This document shows, piece by piece, positions 15,763 through 25,312 of a DNA stretch of 45,649 nucleotides (within the stretch, counting starts at the first letter, position 1; each line of letters begins with the position of its first letter). A program made the translations under genes and the position numbers. The notes beneath the pieces were generated by a model. That model was given only the letters and a program-made list of their open reading frames with translations. It made no database searches and was not told where the DNA came from. Source of the DNA: Rhodopirellula baltica (GTDB lineage: Bacteria; Planctomycetota; Planctomycetia; Pirellulales; Pirellulaceae); contig PPHI01000098.1 of NCBI GenBank assembly GCA_002901265.1, positions 1 through 45,649 of the forward strand, given 5' to 3'.

Positions 15763-17895
15763 ATGGCAGCGGCTGGCGAGAAACAGAAAACCTATCCCAA
15801 GGCCGAATTTCACCTCAGCAGCCAATTCGAACCGGCCGGGGATCAGCCGGCAGCGATCGAAAAGCTGACTCGCGGATTCCAATCGGGAAAATCTGCCCAA
15901 GTGCTGCTTGGGGCAACCGGAACGGGAAAAACGTTCTCGATGGCCAATGTGATCGCCAACCTTGGACGACCCGCCCTGGTCCTCAGCCACAACAAGACGC
16001 TCGCAGCGCAGCTGTATAGCGAGTTCAAAGAGTTCTTTCCTGAAAACGCAGTCCACTACTTCGTCAGCTACTACGACTACTATCAGCCAGAAGCGTACAT
16101 CCCCCAGCGCGACGTCTATATCGAGAAGGACGCATCGATCAACGAAGAAATCGACCGTCTGCGGCTGGCCACGACCAGTTCGCTTGTCAGTCGCCGCGAT
16201 GTCGTGATCGTTGCTTCGGTCAGCAGCATCTACGGTTTGGGTTCACCGGACGACTACAAGCAATTGGTCGTTTCGTTGACCGTGGGTGAAACGATCCGAC
16301 GCGACCACTTGCTGCTAAAGCTCGTCGATGTGCTTTACGAACGTAACGACATGGCTTTCGAGCGTGGCAAGTTCCGCGTCCGTGGCGACAGTGTTGAACT
16401 TTGGCCCAGCTACGAGGAATTCGCCTACCGAATCGAGATGTGGGGCGACCAGATCGAAAAGATCTCGCTTATCAAACCGGTCTCCGGCGAAACGATCAAA
16501 ACGGTGTCGCAGGTGTTTGTCTATCCGGCAAAGCACTTCGTCATGCCAGAAGATCGTATCCAGCGGGCGCTCGCGGTCATCCGCGAAGAGCTAAAGATGC
16601 AACTCGAAAAATTCGAACAGCAAGGCAAGCTGCTCGAGGCCCAGCGGCTTTCGGCGCGAACTCGATTCGACTTGGAGATGCTAGCCGAAGTGGGGCACTG
16701 TCCAGGCGTGGAGAACTACTCGCGGCCGTTGTCCGGGAAACCGCCAGGGGCGACTCCAGACACGCTGTATAGTTTTTTCCCCGAAGACTTCGTCACCTTC
16801 GTCGACGAGTCTCACGTCACGGTACCGCAGGTTCGCGCGATGTACGCTGGCGACCGAAGTCGAAAAACGACCTTGGTGGACCACGGTTTTCGTTTACCCA
16901 GTGCGCTGGACAACCGCCCGTTGAAATTTGAAGAGTGGGAAGCGCGGACAGGCCAAATCTGTTTTGTCAGTGCAACGCCCAGCGATTACGAATTGCAGCG
17001 AACCGGAGGCGAGGTGGTTGAACAGATCATCCGCCCGACTGGGTTGCTGGATCCGGAAATCGAAGTCGTCTCCGCACGCGGGCAAGTGAACCATCTGGTC
17101 GGTCAAATTCGAATCCGCGCCGAACGAGACGAACGTGTCTTGGTCACGGCGCTGACGAAACGATTGGCTGAAGACTTGTCGACGTACCTGCAAGAACAGA
17201 ACATTCGCTGTCGCTGGTTACACAGCGAGCTGAACGCGTTCGAACGAGTCGACTTGTTGCAAGAACTGCGTTCAGGACATTTCGACTGTTTGGTCGGGGT
17301 GAACTTGCTACGTGAAGGATTGGACCTTCCCGAAGTTTCTCTGGTCGCGATCCTTGACGCCGATAAGGAAGGGTTCCTGCGTAGCGAAACCAGTTTGATC
17401 CAGACGATCGGACGCGCCGCAAGGAACGCAAATAGCAAAGTGATCTTGTATGCCGATTCGGTGACCGAGTCGATGCGATTGGCCATGGACGAGACCGAAC
17501 GTCGACGTGCATTGCAAATAGCGTACAACGAAGAACACGGGATCACCCCAGAAACGGTTCACAAGCGAATCAAGTCGGGGATTGAATCTGATGCCGCAAA
17601 ACGCCGCAAGACAACCGCTGCGGCAAGAGAAGAGTCGGACGCGACGTACATCACGATCGAGTTTGTGGAAGCACTCGAACAAGAGATGTTGGCTGCGGCA
17701 GAGGATCTGGAATTTGAGCGTGCGGCACAGTTGCGTGACCGCGTCTTGCAATTGAAAGAGAATATCGGCAAGCCGCTTTCTGAAGTCGAATTCGATTCAA
17801 AGCCTTCTTCCGGCAGCGGCCGTAATCAACGTCGCAAAAGCCCCCGCGGTCAATCGAAGGGGCGAAGCAAAATCCCAAGACCGAAACGTGGATAG
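15763..17895 (+). CDS. uvrB: Excinuclease ABC subunit UvrB
   Basis: The protein has 710 residues, slightly longer than usual because of a basic tail. Walker A GATGTGKT is at 50-57. The beta-hairpin that inserts between DNA strands is recognisable (YYDYYQPEAYIPQ, about 102-114). The helicase motifs of domain 3 and LVDHGFRLPSA (about 373) follow, and the UvrC-binding UVR motif is at about 625-665. UvrB verifies damage handed over by UvrA and recruits UvrC in nucleotide excision repair. AGGAA lies 5 nt before the ATG. I found no LexA-type box in the 288 bp upstream. The gene ends 10 bp from the converging SbcC-like gene. Confidence 0.98.
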   Translation: MAAAGEKQKTYPKAEFHLSSQFEPAGDQPAAIEKLTRGFQSGKSAQVLLGATGTGKTFSMANVIANLGRPALVLSHNKTLAAQLYSEFKEFFPENAVHYFVSYYDYYQPEAYIPQRDVYIEKDASINEEIDRLRLATTSSLVSRRDVVIVASVSSIYGLGSPDDYKQLVVSLTVGETIRRDHLLLKLVDVLYERNDMAFERGKFRVRGDSVELWPSYEEFAYRIEMWGDQIEKISLIKPVSGETIKTVSQVFVYPAKHFVMPEDRIQRALAVIREELKMQLEKFEQQGKLLEAQRLSARTRFDLEMLAEVGHCPGVENYSRPLSGKPPGATPDTLYSFFPEDFVTFVDESHVTVPQVRAMYAGDRSRKTTLVDHGFRLPSALDNRPLKFEEWEARTGQICFVSATPSDYELQRTGGEVVEQIIRPTGLLDPEIEVVSARGQVNHLVGQIRIRAERDERVLVTALTKRLAEDLSTYLQEQNIRCRWLHSELNAFERVDLLQELRSGHFDCLVGVNLLREGLDLPEVSLVAILDADKEGFLRSETSLIQTIGRAARNANSKVILYADSVTESMRLAMDETERRRALQIAYNEEHGITPETVHKRIKSGIESDAAKRRKTTAAAREESDATYITIEFVEALEQEMLAAAEDLEFERAAQLRDRVLQLKENIGKPLSEVEFDSKPSSGSGRNQRRKSPRGQSKGRSKIPRPKRG

Positions 17896-17905
17896 AAACA
17901 CGCGG

Positions 17906-20900
17906 TTAAGTTGGCAATCGATGTGGATGATAGGCGTCTTGATCGAGTACGTCGTTTGCCAATTCCAGAACGTGCTCGTGGTGTGTGAACATCAACACCT
18001 GAGTCTTGGTCGACAGTTCGGAGAAAAGCTTCAGGCCGGCCGCGGCTCGGGCGTCATCGAGCTGAATCAAGCAGTCGTCCACGATCACAGGGAACGTTCG
18101 CCCCGACGACAACTGGTGCTCGATCGAAGCTAAACGCATCGCCAAAAACACGGAATCGCGAGTCCCGTCACTCATCAATTCCACCGGGACGGTTTGCTCG
18201 CTGCCATCGGATCCGGTCCGCACTCCGACGAGCGCCCAACGGTCTTTGTCGTCATACTCGGGGCGCAAACCGCTGTATCGTCCAAGTGTCAGTTTCGAAA
18301 ATGCATCGCAGGCGATTTTCAATACAGGACTTTCGTTGGCGCGTCGGTAGTGGTCGATCGCTTGACGCATTACCATCGATGCGATCCGCAGTTTGGCCCA
18401 GCGTTCGGCATGGTGGCTGATTCGTCCCAAAATCATCTGGACGTCTTGGTTTAGCGACGCCGCACGGTCGCTGCCGTCGATTCGTCGCCGATCTTGCTTC
18501 AACCCGCCGATCTGCTGTTCGATTTCGGTACGCTGCGTGGAAAGACGCTTCAGTTCAGTCTGCAATGACTCGAGTTTTTCACTTAGTTCGCCTTGGTCAA
18601 GCGATTCGACGTGCGTCGCAAATGCCTCGGGATCCGTTTTGCCAGCCAACATGACCAACTGGCGTTTGGCGTTTTCAAACTCTTGTTGCACGCGACGTTT
18701 CTCAGCCGCCGATCTCTCGACCATCGGCAGCTCGTCGACAGTATCGACACCAGCTTCGCGGCGTAATTGATCGAGCACGCTTGACGCGGACTGTAGGTTT
18801 TCGTTGAGCTTCGTCAGTTTGTTTTGCAGCGAATGAACGCTTTCAGCGACACGTTTGTGCTCCTGCTGTGACGCTTGGGCTTGTTGCAAACGCTCGTAAA
18901 GCGAACGGGCCAACTCGGCTGCTTGGTCGCGGTCTTGACGGGGATGCTCCGTCAATTCCAACATCGAATTCACTTGTTGTTCATACGTCTGCTGGTCTCG
19001 ATCGAGAGTGCGGATGCGCTGCAACGTGCTGTCACGATCGCGTTTGAGTTGCAACAGATCGTTGATCCGCTTGATTCTTGCGTTGATAACAGCTGGCGTC
19101 GCGTTTTCTTCGCGGATGATCTTCGACGTCGCTAATTTCCATGCTTCGTCCCATTCCTGACGTCGATTGCGACAGAACTCGTGTTTCGTTTGAGCCGCCG
19201 GAAGCGTCGAAGTCAGTTCGTTCTTTTTTTCGAGCAACTGATTATGGCGAAGTAGTGCCCGATTCAGCTCGCTGCGCAGCCCGGTTGCAAGGTCATGCAG
19301 TGATTCGAGCGGAAGGTCACCCAGATCGGGGCGACTCGCATCCTCTGATCCGCTTGAGACGTTACGTTGCGACCAAGCCAGCTTGACCGCATTTCCCAAT
19401 CGTTCAGTCATTCGCGACTGCTTTTCATCGAATCGATCCAGCTGTGATTGCGATTGCGCGAGCGATCCGATCCGTTCGACCAAGCTTTGGTATCGTGCAA
19501 TCCATTGACGCATTTCATTGGTCGTCCCTGGCGCGATCCCTTCGTCTTGCCAGAGTGACTCCCAGCCCTTCGTCGTCTCGGCATGCTCGGCCAGTGTTGA
19601 TGTTAATTCGACATCCAATTGCTTCATCGAATCCTGAAGCTGCACGAGTTCACTGCGGATCGCATCCGCTTTGATGACTTTTTGTTGATGCAAACGAAGT
19701 GCATCAACGATTTGGTCTGACGCACGAATTCCTTTGCGGGTGTTCTGGGCAGCTTGCAAGCGTTGTTCGTCAGTGCTTGCGGCGATCCACTGATCGAGCA
19801 TTTGATCGCGATGTTCGCGTGCATCCACAAGCGACTGTTCTGATGGCAAGTCATGCTCGGTTTGTAACGTTGCCAGATCGGATTCGAGTTTTTGTCGCCG
19901 CTTGGTTTGCTTCGATTGCTCGGTCTTGATCTGGTCAAGGGTACGATCAAGCGTTCCGAATGACTGTTCGAACTGCTCGATCTGATTCGTCGACGGGACG
20001 TTAAGACTCGCGACGCTTTCTAACGTTTTCTGAGCGATCCCCAATTGCTGCAGCAACTGCTCACAATCACGACGGAGGCTTTCGTGAGACTCTCTTGCCT
20101 GATCGCGGTTGCTTAAGAATTCACGCGGCGGCCCGATTTCGCCGAGCACTTGTTCCAACAACTGCGGATCGGCGGGCAACGTGAGTTGTTCAAGTTCTTC
20201 AGTGACGTCGTCCAATTCACGTTTAAGCGTTTGGACCTGTTCGCTGGCGACTTGCTCTTGTTGTCGAAGCACTTCGGACTCCGACGCCAATTCGGTGATG
20301 CGAGCATGCGCCGAATCGGAGAACTGTAGTCCCGCGATTGCTTCGTCGACCGCAGAATCGGAGGTGCTATCGAACAAATCAGCCTCTGCAACCACAACGT
20401 CCAGTTCCGCAAGGGTTTGCCGAAGCTGACGCTGTTGATCCTGAACCACACCGACCAGTCCGCTCCGTTCGACACTCGCTGATTGCCGGGAAGCGGCCGA
20501 TTGAAACAGCGTGACGACTTGGTCCGCATGTTCCAAAATCGATTGGTCCAAGACCAGCGATTTTTGGCGTTCAATTGAGCCGGACAACTCCGATTGCAAT
20601 TCATTTGCACTTTTCTGGAGCGCGTCGTGATTGGCACTCGCTTCGCGGCGTCGAGCGGTGAATTCATCGTCAAGCATTGGGGTCGCGGCAAGTTCGCCGA
20701 GTCTCTCAAGTGCATGACGCCACAGCGGCACAATCTTGCGAGCTTCTTCGTAAGCTTGATTGCACAATAATTCCTGTCGCGTTTCCGCGATTTGACTGCC
20801 AATCTGCGACGCCTGCTGTTCGGCCTGTTCGATTGATTCACAAAGCCCGTTGTAACTTGCCGGCAACGTTTGCAAACCTTTCATCTCGGTCCGTTTTTCG

Positions 20901-21472
20901 TCCAGTTCGGACAGGGCACCGTTGATGATCGTTCGCCGCGCACGCGCTGCGAATAGCTCGCGCTCGTCAGATTCAAGTTGCGCCAGGATGGCGCGTAATT
21001 TGCCAACGCCGGCCCCTGCGGCGAACAAGATTTCCCCGAGCTCGCCCTGCGATTCCAAGATCGCTTTGCCGCCTTCGATCAGTTGTTCGTGCGAAAGCGC
21101 AAACCGTTGATGAAACGCCGCTTGGTCGACGCCACCTAACACGCGCAATAGCACTTGGTCATCCAGAGCGGTTTTTCCATCTGGCTTCAGGACCGTGTTT
21201 TGGCGGCCTTTGCGACGGATGAATTCCAAATGCTGTTCGTCGCCAGTACGAAGTGTCCCGCCGATTCGCATTTTTGCGTTGGCGTGCAAGTAATTGTCGG
21301 TCGTTTGGTTCGGAACACCATACAGCAGCGCAGTGATCGCGCGCAGACACGTCGATTTGCCCGATTCATTTGGGCCATAAACGACATGGAATCGGCGTGG
21401 CCCGGCGGAGAGGTCCAGCGTGTGGTTTGTGAAACCGCCAAACGCCAACAGATCAAGTTGTTCTAAAATCAT
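17906..21472 (-). CDS. SbcC/YhaN-like SMC-type ATPase
   Basis: This 1188-residue protein has split ATPase halves at its ends, as in Rad50/SbcC. Walker A GPNESGKST is at 33-41. The ABC signature LMSDGTRDS is near 1102 and the Walker B region FPVIVDDCLIQLDD near 1132. Residues about 200-950 are mostly coiled coil. There is no CxxC zinc hook at the coil apex that I can see, which fits the YhaN branch rather than classical SbcC. With an SbcD/Mre11-type nuclease it would tether and process DNA ends. I start at the ATG 21472 because the N-terminal strand of the ATPase begins there; the open frame extends 32 residues upstream without similarity. It follows the nuclease gene after 19 nt and is last in the operon. 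Confidence 0.93.
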   Translation of the reverse strand: MILEQLDLLAFGGFTNHTLDLSAGPRRFHVVYGPNESGKSTCLRAITALLYGVPNQTTDNYLHANAKMRIGGTLRTGDEQHLEFIRRKGRQNTVLKPDGKTALDDQVLLRVLGGVDQAAFHQRFALSHEQLIEGGKAILESQGELGEILFAAGAGVGKLRAILAQLESDERELFAARARRTIINGALSELDEKRTEMKGLQTLPASYNGLCESIEQAEQQASQIGSQIAETRQELLCNQAYEEARKIVPLWRHALERLGELAATPMLDDEFTARRREASANHDALQKSANELQSELSGSIERQKSLVLDQSILEHADQVVTLFQSAASRQSASVERSGLVGVVQDQQRQLRQTLAELDVVVAEADLFDSTSDSAVDEAIAGLQFSDSAHARITELASESEVLRQQEQVASEQVQTLKRELDDVTEELEQLTLPADPQLLEQVLGEIGPPREFLSNRDQARESHESLRRDCEQLLQQLGIAQKTLESVASLNVPSTNQIEQFEQSFGTLDRTLDQIKTEQSKQTKRRQKLESDLATLQTEHDLPSEQSLVDAREHRDQMLDQWIAASTDEQRLQAAQNTRKGIRASDQIVDALRLHQQKVIKADAIRSELVQLQDSMKQLDVELTSTLAEHAETTKGWESLWQDEGIAPGTTNEMRQWIARYQSLVERIGSLAQSQSQLDRFDEKQSRMTERLGNAVKLAWSQRNVSSGSEDASRPDLGDLPLESLHDLATGLRSELNRALLRHNQLLEKKNELTSTLPAAQTKHEFCRNRRQEWDEAWKLATSKIIREENATPAVINARIKRINDLLQLKRDRDSTLQRIRTLDRDQQTYEQQVNSMLELTEHPRQDRDQAAELARSLYERLQQAQASQQEHKRVAESVHSLQNKLTKLNENLQSASSVLDQLRREAGVDTVDELPMVERSAAEKRRVQQEFENAKRQLVMLAGKTDPEAFATHVESLDQGELSEKLESLQTELKRLSTQRTEIEQQIGGLKQDRRRIDGSDRAASLNQDVQMILGRISHHAERWAKLRIASMVMRQAIDHYRRANESPVLKIACDAFSKLTLGRYSGLRPEYDDKDRWALVGVRTGSDGSEQTVPVELMSDGTRDSVFLAMRLASIEHQLSSGRTFPVIVDDCLIQLDDARAAAGLKLFSELSTKTQVLMFTHHEHVLELANDVLDQDAYHPHRLPT

Positions 21473-21491
21473 GGGTGAAGGTTGGCTGTGC

Positions 21492-22774
21492 TTACTGGTC
21501 ACTTTGAATACGGGCGTGGACTTCGGCGGCGGCCGAATCGACAAGGTTGGCCAGCCATTCGGGGTCATTAACAGGCAGCGCCGAAAACATCGCGTCGTTT
21601 CGCAATTCGGTGGGCAGTTTCTTGATTAAGTCATCCAGTTCGTTGCCGATCGTTTTCTCGGCATCGGACGACTGCCGCAACTCTCCGAGCACTTCGGTCA
21701 CACTTTGCAGCGGCCCGTCCAGATCTTGATTGGTGTTTGCCTTTGGTAATTGGACGCGAACCCGCAAGTCTTCCAGCCACAACTGTTCCCGTGCCACCAT
21801 GACCGCGACGGCTTGCAAATCACTGCGCAGCTTTACTTCGTTTCGTAGCAATTCGGTTGCCAATGGCGTTTGGCCAACCAGCCGTACTCGCGTGACCAGC
21901 AATCGGTCTTCCGCCGACTCCAAGGTTTTCCGAATGCTCACATCGAACAGGTCCAGAACCTCTTCTTGATGTTTGATCTTGGACACATCGATCACGCATT
22001 CGTGCCATCGCAAAACGTCACACGCATGAAAACTGAATTCGCAGTTGTCGCGGTCGTCGACATTAAGAATCAAGCAACCTTTCTCGCCCGTTTCGTTGAT
22101 ATGCCGCCCTTGCAGGTTGCCTGAAAAACAATTGGCGGACCGCCATCCAGACCGTGATTGGCACGCAGATGAATGTGCCCCAGTGCCCAATAGTGATAGC
22201 CTTTATCGGTCAATTCACGTGGGGTGCACGGTGCGTAGTTGGCGTGCATTGAGTTGCCTTCTAATCCGGTGTGCAACATGCCCAAATTGAACATGCCATT
22301 GATCGGATCCGGATAAGACGCAGCCATGTTGCCGCTTTCCGATCGACGTGCGAACGATTGGCCGTGCACCGCGATGCCGAGGTCCTCGAGGATCCGCGTT
22401 TCGGCCTTCTTTTCCGACAAAAACATCGGCCCAATTTCAGGCTGTGACGGCAGCGGCAGCGACGAGGTCATTAGGTTTGCCGCGTCGTGATTTCCACGAA
22501 TGACTAGCAACGGGATGCCTGCGTCGGATAAACGCGCGGCTTGCGCGACGAAGGCCAGCCCGGTATTTTGGTCGGTCCAATCACCGTCGTACAAATCGCC
22601 AGCGATGACGACCAAGTCGACTTCTTGATCGATCGCGAGCGTCGTCATGTTGGCAAGCGCGCGACGACTGGCACCACGAATCTGTTCGACGGGCGCGTTT
22701 TCGTAGCGATCAAGTTTTTGCAGCGGACTGTCCAAATGGATGTCTGCCGCATGAAGGATCTTTCGAGTTTTCAA
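21492..22774 (-). pseudogene. SbcD/YhaO-like DNA repair exonuclease, frameshifted
   Basis: The calcineurin-like phosphoesterase core is intact in the first frame (22774 down to 22070). It shows DIH at 11-13, GDLYDGD near 59, GNHD at 94-97 and the GHIH motif near 198. That frame ends soon after the phrase PPIVF. The family's next motif, GNLQGRHI, continues in the -1 frame, which stays open to 21492. The switch is at the A5 run 22124-22128 (mRNA U5C). Adding one base, most simply a second C after the U run, gives VFPGNLQGRH, the usual family motif, and restores a 427-residue protein. It could be a sequencing error, a real mutation or recoding. The start is TTG at 22774; the addA-like stop is 33 nt upstream. 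Confidence 0.82.
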
Positions 22775-22807
22775 TTCGTTGCCGTGGGACAGAAAAGCAA
22801 TGCGAGA

Positions 22808-25312
22808 TCAGTTGTATTGTGCGGGAAGATACCAATCCTCGGTACCGTCTTCGTAAAGCAGCGTTTCGCCATCCAGCAAGCTGGTGTCGGTATGAAGGCC
22901 GGCGTGAATCAGAGACGCCATCGTCTTGGTTTCCGGTTTAGCCGGATGAGTGACCATGTACAACGCCTGTCGTGCACGTGTCATCGCGACGTACATCAAG
23001 CACAGCGTTTCGGTCACTTTGGCTTCGGAGTGCTTGCCAAAAGCTTGACGCCAAGTCGGATCTAAGAAATGCCAGGAGTCCTTGCTCAAAAAACGCGACA
23101 TCGCACGTGGCGGTTCACTGACCGTGGGCGCGTCGGCCAGGTACAGCGGTGGCTGACCGGATACGCTGCCTTCGAGCTCTGGCAAAAACACCGCGTCGAA
23201 TTCCAAACCTTTGGATTGGTGCACCGTCATCACACGAACCGGCGCCGCTTGTGGTCGCTCGACGCGTTTTTCGCGAACCATGCGGACGTAGTCTCGGACA
23301 CGAGGCGGCGCATTTTGTTCGTAGTTGATCGTCAGTTGCGTTAGCTGCTTTAAGCGTTGTTGGTCGCGTGCATCACAGTGCGGTGCGATCCAAGAAGCCA
23401 GACGCCGCACGGTCCGAGCCAAACCGAGTTCGGTCACTAACTCGCGAACACCTGCTGGCGTTAACGACTGCAGTTCAGCGACAGGGCAGCTTTGCAGGTG
23501 ATATTGCCAGCGTCCGTCGCCAGGGTGCTCGCTCATCATCAGTGCCGACAACACCAATTCGACCGCCGCTGAATCGACCAGCGGGTTACCGCCTTCTTGG
23601 CTGACATCGACGCCTTTCGCTTGCAGCACAAAGATCAAGTTCGCGACTGCTCGGTTCGTTCGCGTCAACACACCGATACTGACGTCGGGAGCGGCCTGAT
23701 TAAGCTTCTGAATTTGATCCGCAACGAGTTCGAAGCAGGCAGCCGTTTTGGGGGCGGACTTTGGGCCAGCGATTTTTTCGCAAGTTTCGAAACGGACGTA
23801 ACCAGGCAGTGACTTTTTAAACGCGAGGTGCGTCGGAAACAGTTTGGCAAAACTTCTAACCGCGTCGGCTTCATACGTCGCCTTGTCCATTTCCAGTGGA
23901 TCGTCATCGGGGTCTGCCATCGGGTGTCGATGCAGGTTTTGGAAAACCCGGTTGACAACATCCATGATCACTTGGCTGCTGCGATAGCTCGTGTTTTGCT
24001 CAATCGCTTTGACACCAGGGATCTCGTCATCGACGGCTTCAAAGATCTCGGCAACTCCGCCACGCCATCCATAGATCGCTTGCTTCGTATCACCAACACA
24101 GAAGAACGACCGCGAGACGGCAGATTCAGGTGACGCGTCACGATCGACGGATTGGTCGGCCGAACGGATCGCCAGTGGACGCAGCACTTGCCACTGCGAC
24201 GGCGAGGTATCCTGGAACTCGTCAAGTAGCAGGTGATCGATCGCACCATCCATCCGCCGGCTGAGGGATTGATAGTCGACCGAGCTGAAAAAGTTGGCCA
24301 GACGGATCGCGATGTCGTCGAATCCAAGCGTCCGAGCGGACTGTTTCAGTTGGCCAATGTTGTGGTCGTACACTGTCAGGATTTCGCCCGTGGCTTGATT
24401 TTGTGCTTGCAGCAGTGCAAGGGTGCGACTGCGTGCGGCCGCATACATCGCACCGAGAGCATTGTCCAAACCGTCTGGCAGTGTTGATCGGCCGAACTTG
24501 ACCGGTTCGCCACAAGCCTTTGCTTTGGCATAGTTGAGCACCAAGCGATCGGAACCGATGACGTCGAAGTCACGCTGTTCCATCAGGTCAGCGATGTCTT
24601 CGAGTTTCTTGCGAATCGATTTTTGTGGCGCGTCGGCGAACCGCAATGTCGCGACTGACTGCTTGAGAATCTCGTCGTCTGGCCCGGTAGGCACGTCAAG
24701 TTGATCCCACGCGTCGCCGCGACTACGCCGCGATAACTGATAAGCACCTGTAACAACCGAATCTAATTCACGGACGATCGAACGTTTCGTTTCGCCTTTG
24801 CTGAGCATCGACAACAGGGTCGCCAATTCGTTGGGATTCAGCGACGCGATGACCAAGTCGATCGCGCGTTCTCGAAGCCAAACTTCCTCGATTTCATCGG
24901 TCAATCGCCAAGCGGGCGGCAAATTCAATTCGAACGGGAACGACTTGGCGAGCTGTGTGAACAGGCTATCGAGCGTACAGATTCGCAAGCGGTGGACGTT
25001 CGCAACAAGTTTCTTCAGCAGTTGCAAACACGCACTTCGCTGCAACGTTGGCAGACCAACCTGTTGGCGGAGGTTGTTTAGCGCATCGGGTTGGCCTTCG
25101 TCGGCCGCGTCAGCAAGCGTTAGCAAAATCCGATCCAGGATTTCGCCTGCTGCCTTGCGCGTGAACGTTGTCGCCAAAACGGTCTGTGGTGCAGCACCTT
25201 GAAAAAAGATCTGCAGCATACGCGCGGTCAGACGGTAAGTTTTGCCGGTACCGGCCGAGGCACGAACCAGCATTGGCGGCAAGTGCCCGTCGTGAAATGG
25301 ATCGTGACTCAT
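22808..25312 (-). CDS. AddA-like UvrD/Rep-family helicase without C-terminal nuclease
   Basis: This 834-residue superfamily 1 helicase has Walker A ASAGTGKT at 18-25, motif II LLLDEFQDTS near 364, motif III VGDTKQAIYGWRGG, motif V VHQSKGLEFDAV near 700 and motif VI YVAMTRARQAL near 776. The order and the 'TTFTRKAA' motif Ia match AddA/RecB. B. subtilis AddA is about 1230 residues and ends in a RecB-type nuclease; this protein stops shortly after motif VI, so that nuclease is absent. It overlaps the addB-like gene by 4 nt (ATGA), which implies coupled translation and a stoichiometric complex. Its likely role is unwinding DNA ends for recombination. The AddA assignment rests on motif layout and the partner gene. 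Confidence 0.9.
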   Translation of the reverse strand: MSHDPFHDGHLPPMLVRASAGTGKTYRLTARMLQIFFQGAAPQTVLATTFTRKAAGEILDRILLTLADAADEGQPDALNNLRQQVGLPTLQRSACLQLLKKLVANVHRLRICTLDSLFTQLAKSFPFELNLPPAWRLTDEIEEVWLRERAIDLVIASLNPNELATLLSMLSKGETKRSIVRELDSVVTGAYQLSRRSRGDAWDQLDVPTGPDDEILKQSVATLRFADAPQKSIRKKLEDIADLMEQRDFDVIGSDRLVLNYAKAKACGEPVKFGRSTLPDGLDNALGAMYAAARSRTLALLQAQNQATGEILTVYDHNIGQLKQSARTLGFDDIAIRLANFFSSVDYQSLSRRMDGAIDHLLLDEFQDTSPSQWQVLRPLAIRSADQSVDRDASPESAVSRSFFCVGDTKQAIYGWRGGVAEIFEAVDDEIPGVKAIEQNTSYRSSQVIMDVVNRVFQNLHRHPMADPDDDPLEMDKATYEADAVRSFAKLFPTHLAFKKSLPGYVRFETCEKIAGPKSAPKTAACFELVADQIQKLNQAAPDVSIGVLTRTNRAVANLIFVLQAKGVDVSQEGGNPLVDSAAVELVLSALMMSEHPGDGRWQYHLQSCPVAELQSLTPAGVRELVTELGLARTVRRLASWIAPHCDARDQQRLKQLTQLTINYEQNAPPRVRDYVRMVREKRVERPQAAPVRVMTVHQSKGLEFDAVFLPELEGSVSGQPPLYLADAPTVSEPPRAMSRFLSKDSWHFLDPTWRQAFGKHSEAKVTETLCLMYVAMTRARQALYMVTHPAKPETKTMASLIHAGLHTDTSLLDGETLLYEDGTEDWYLPAQYN

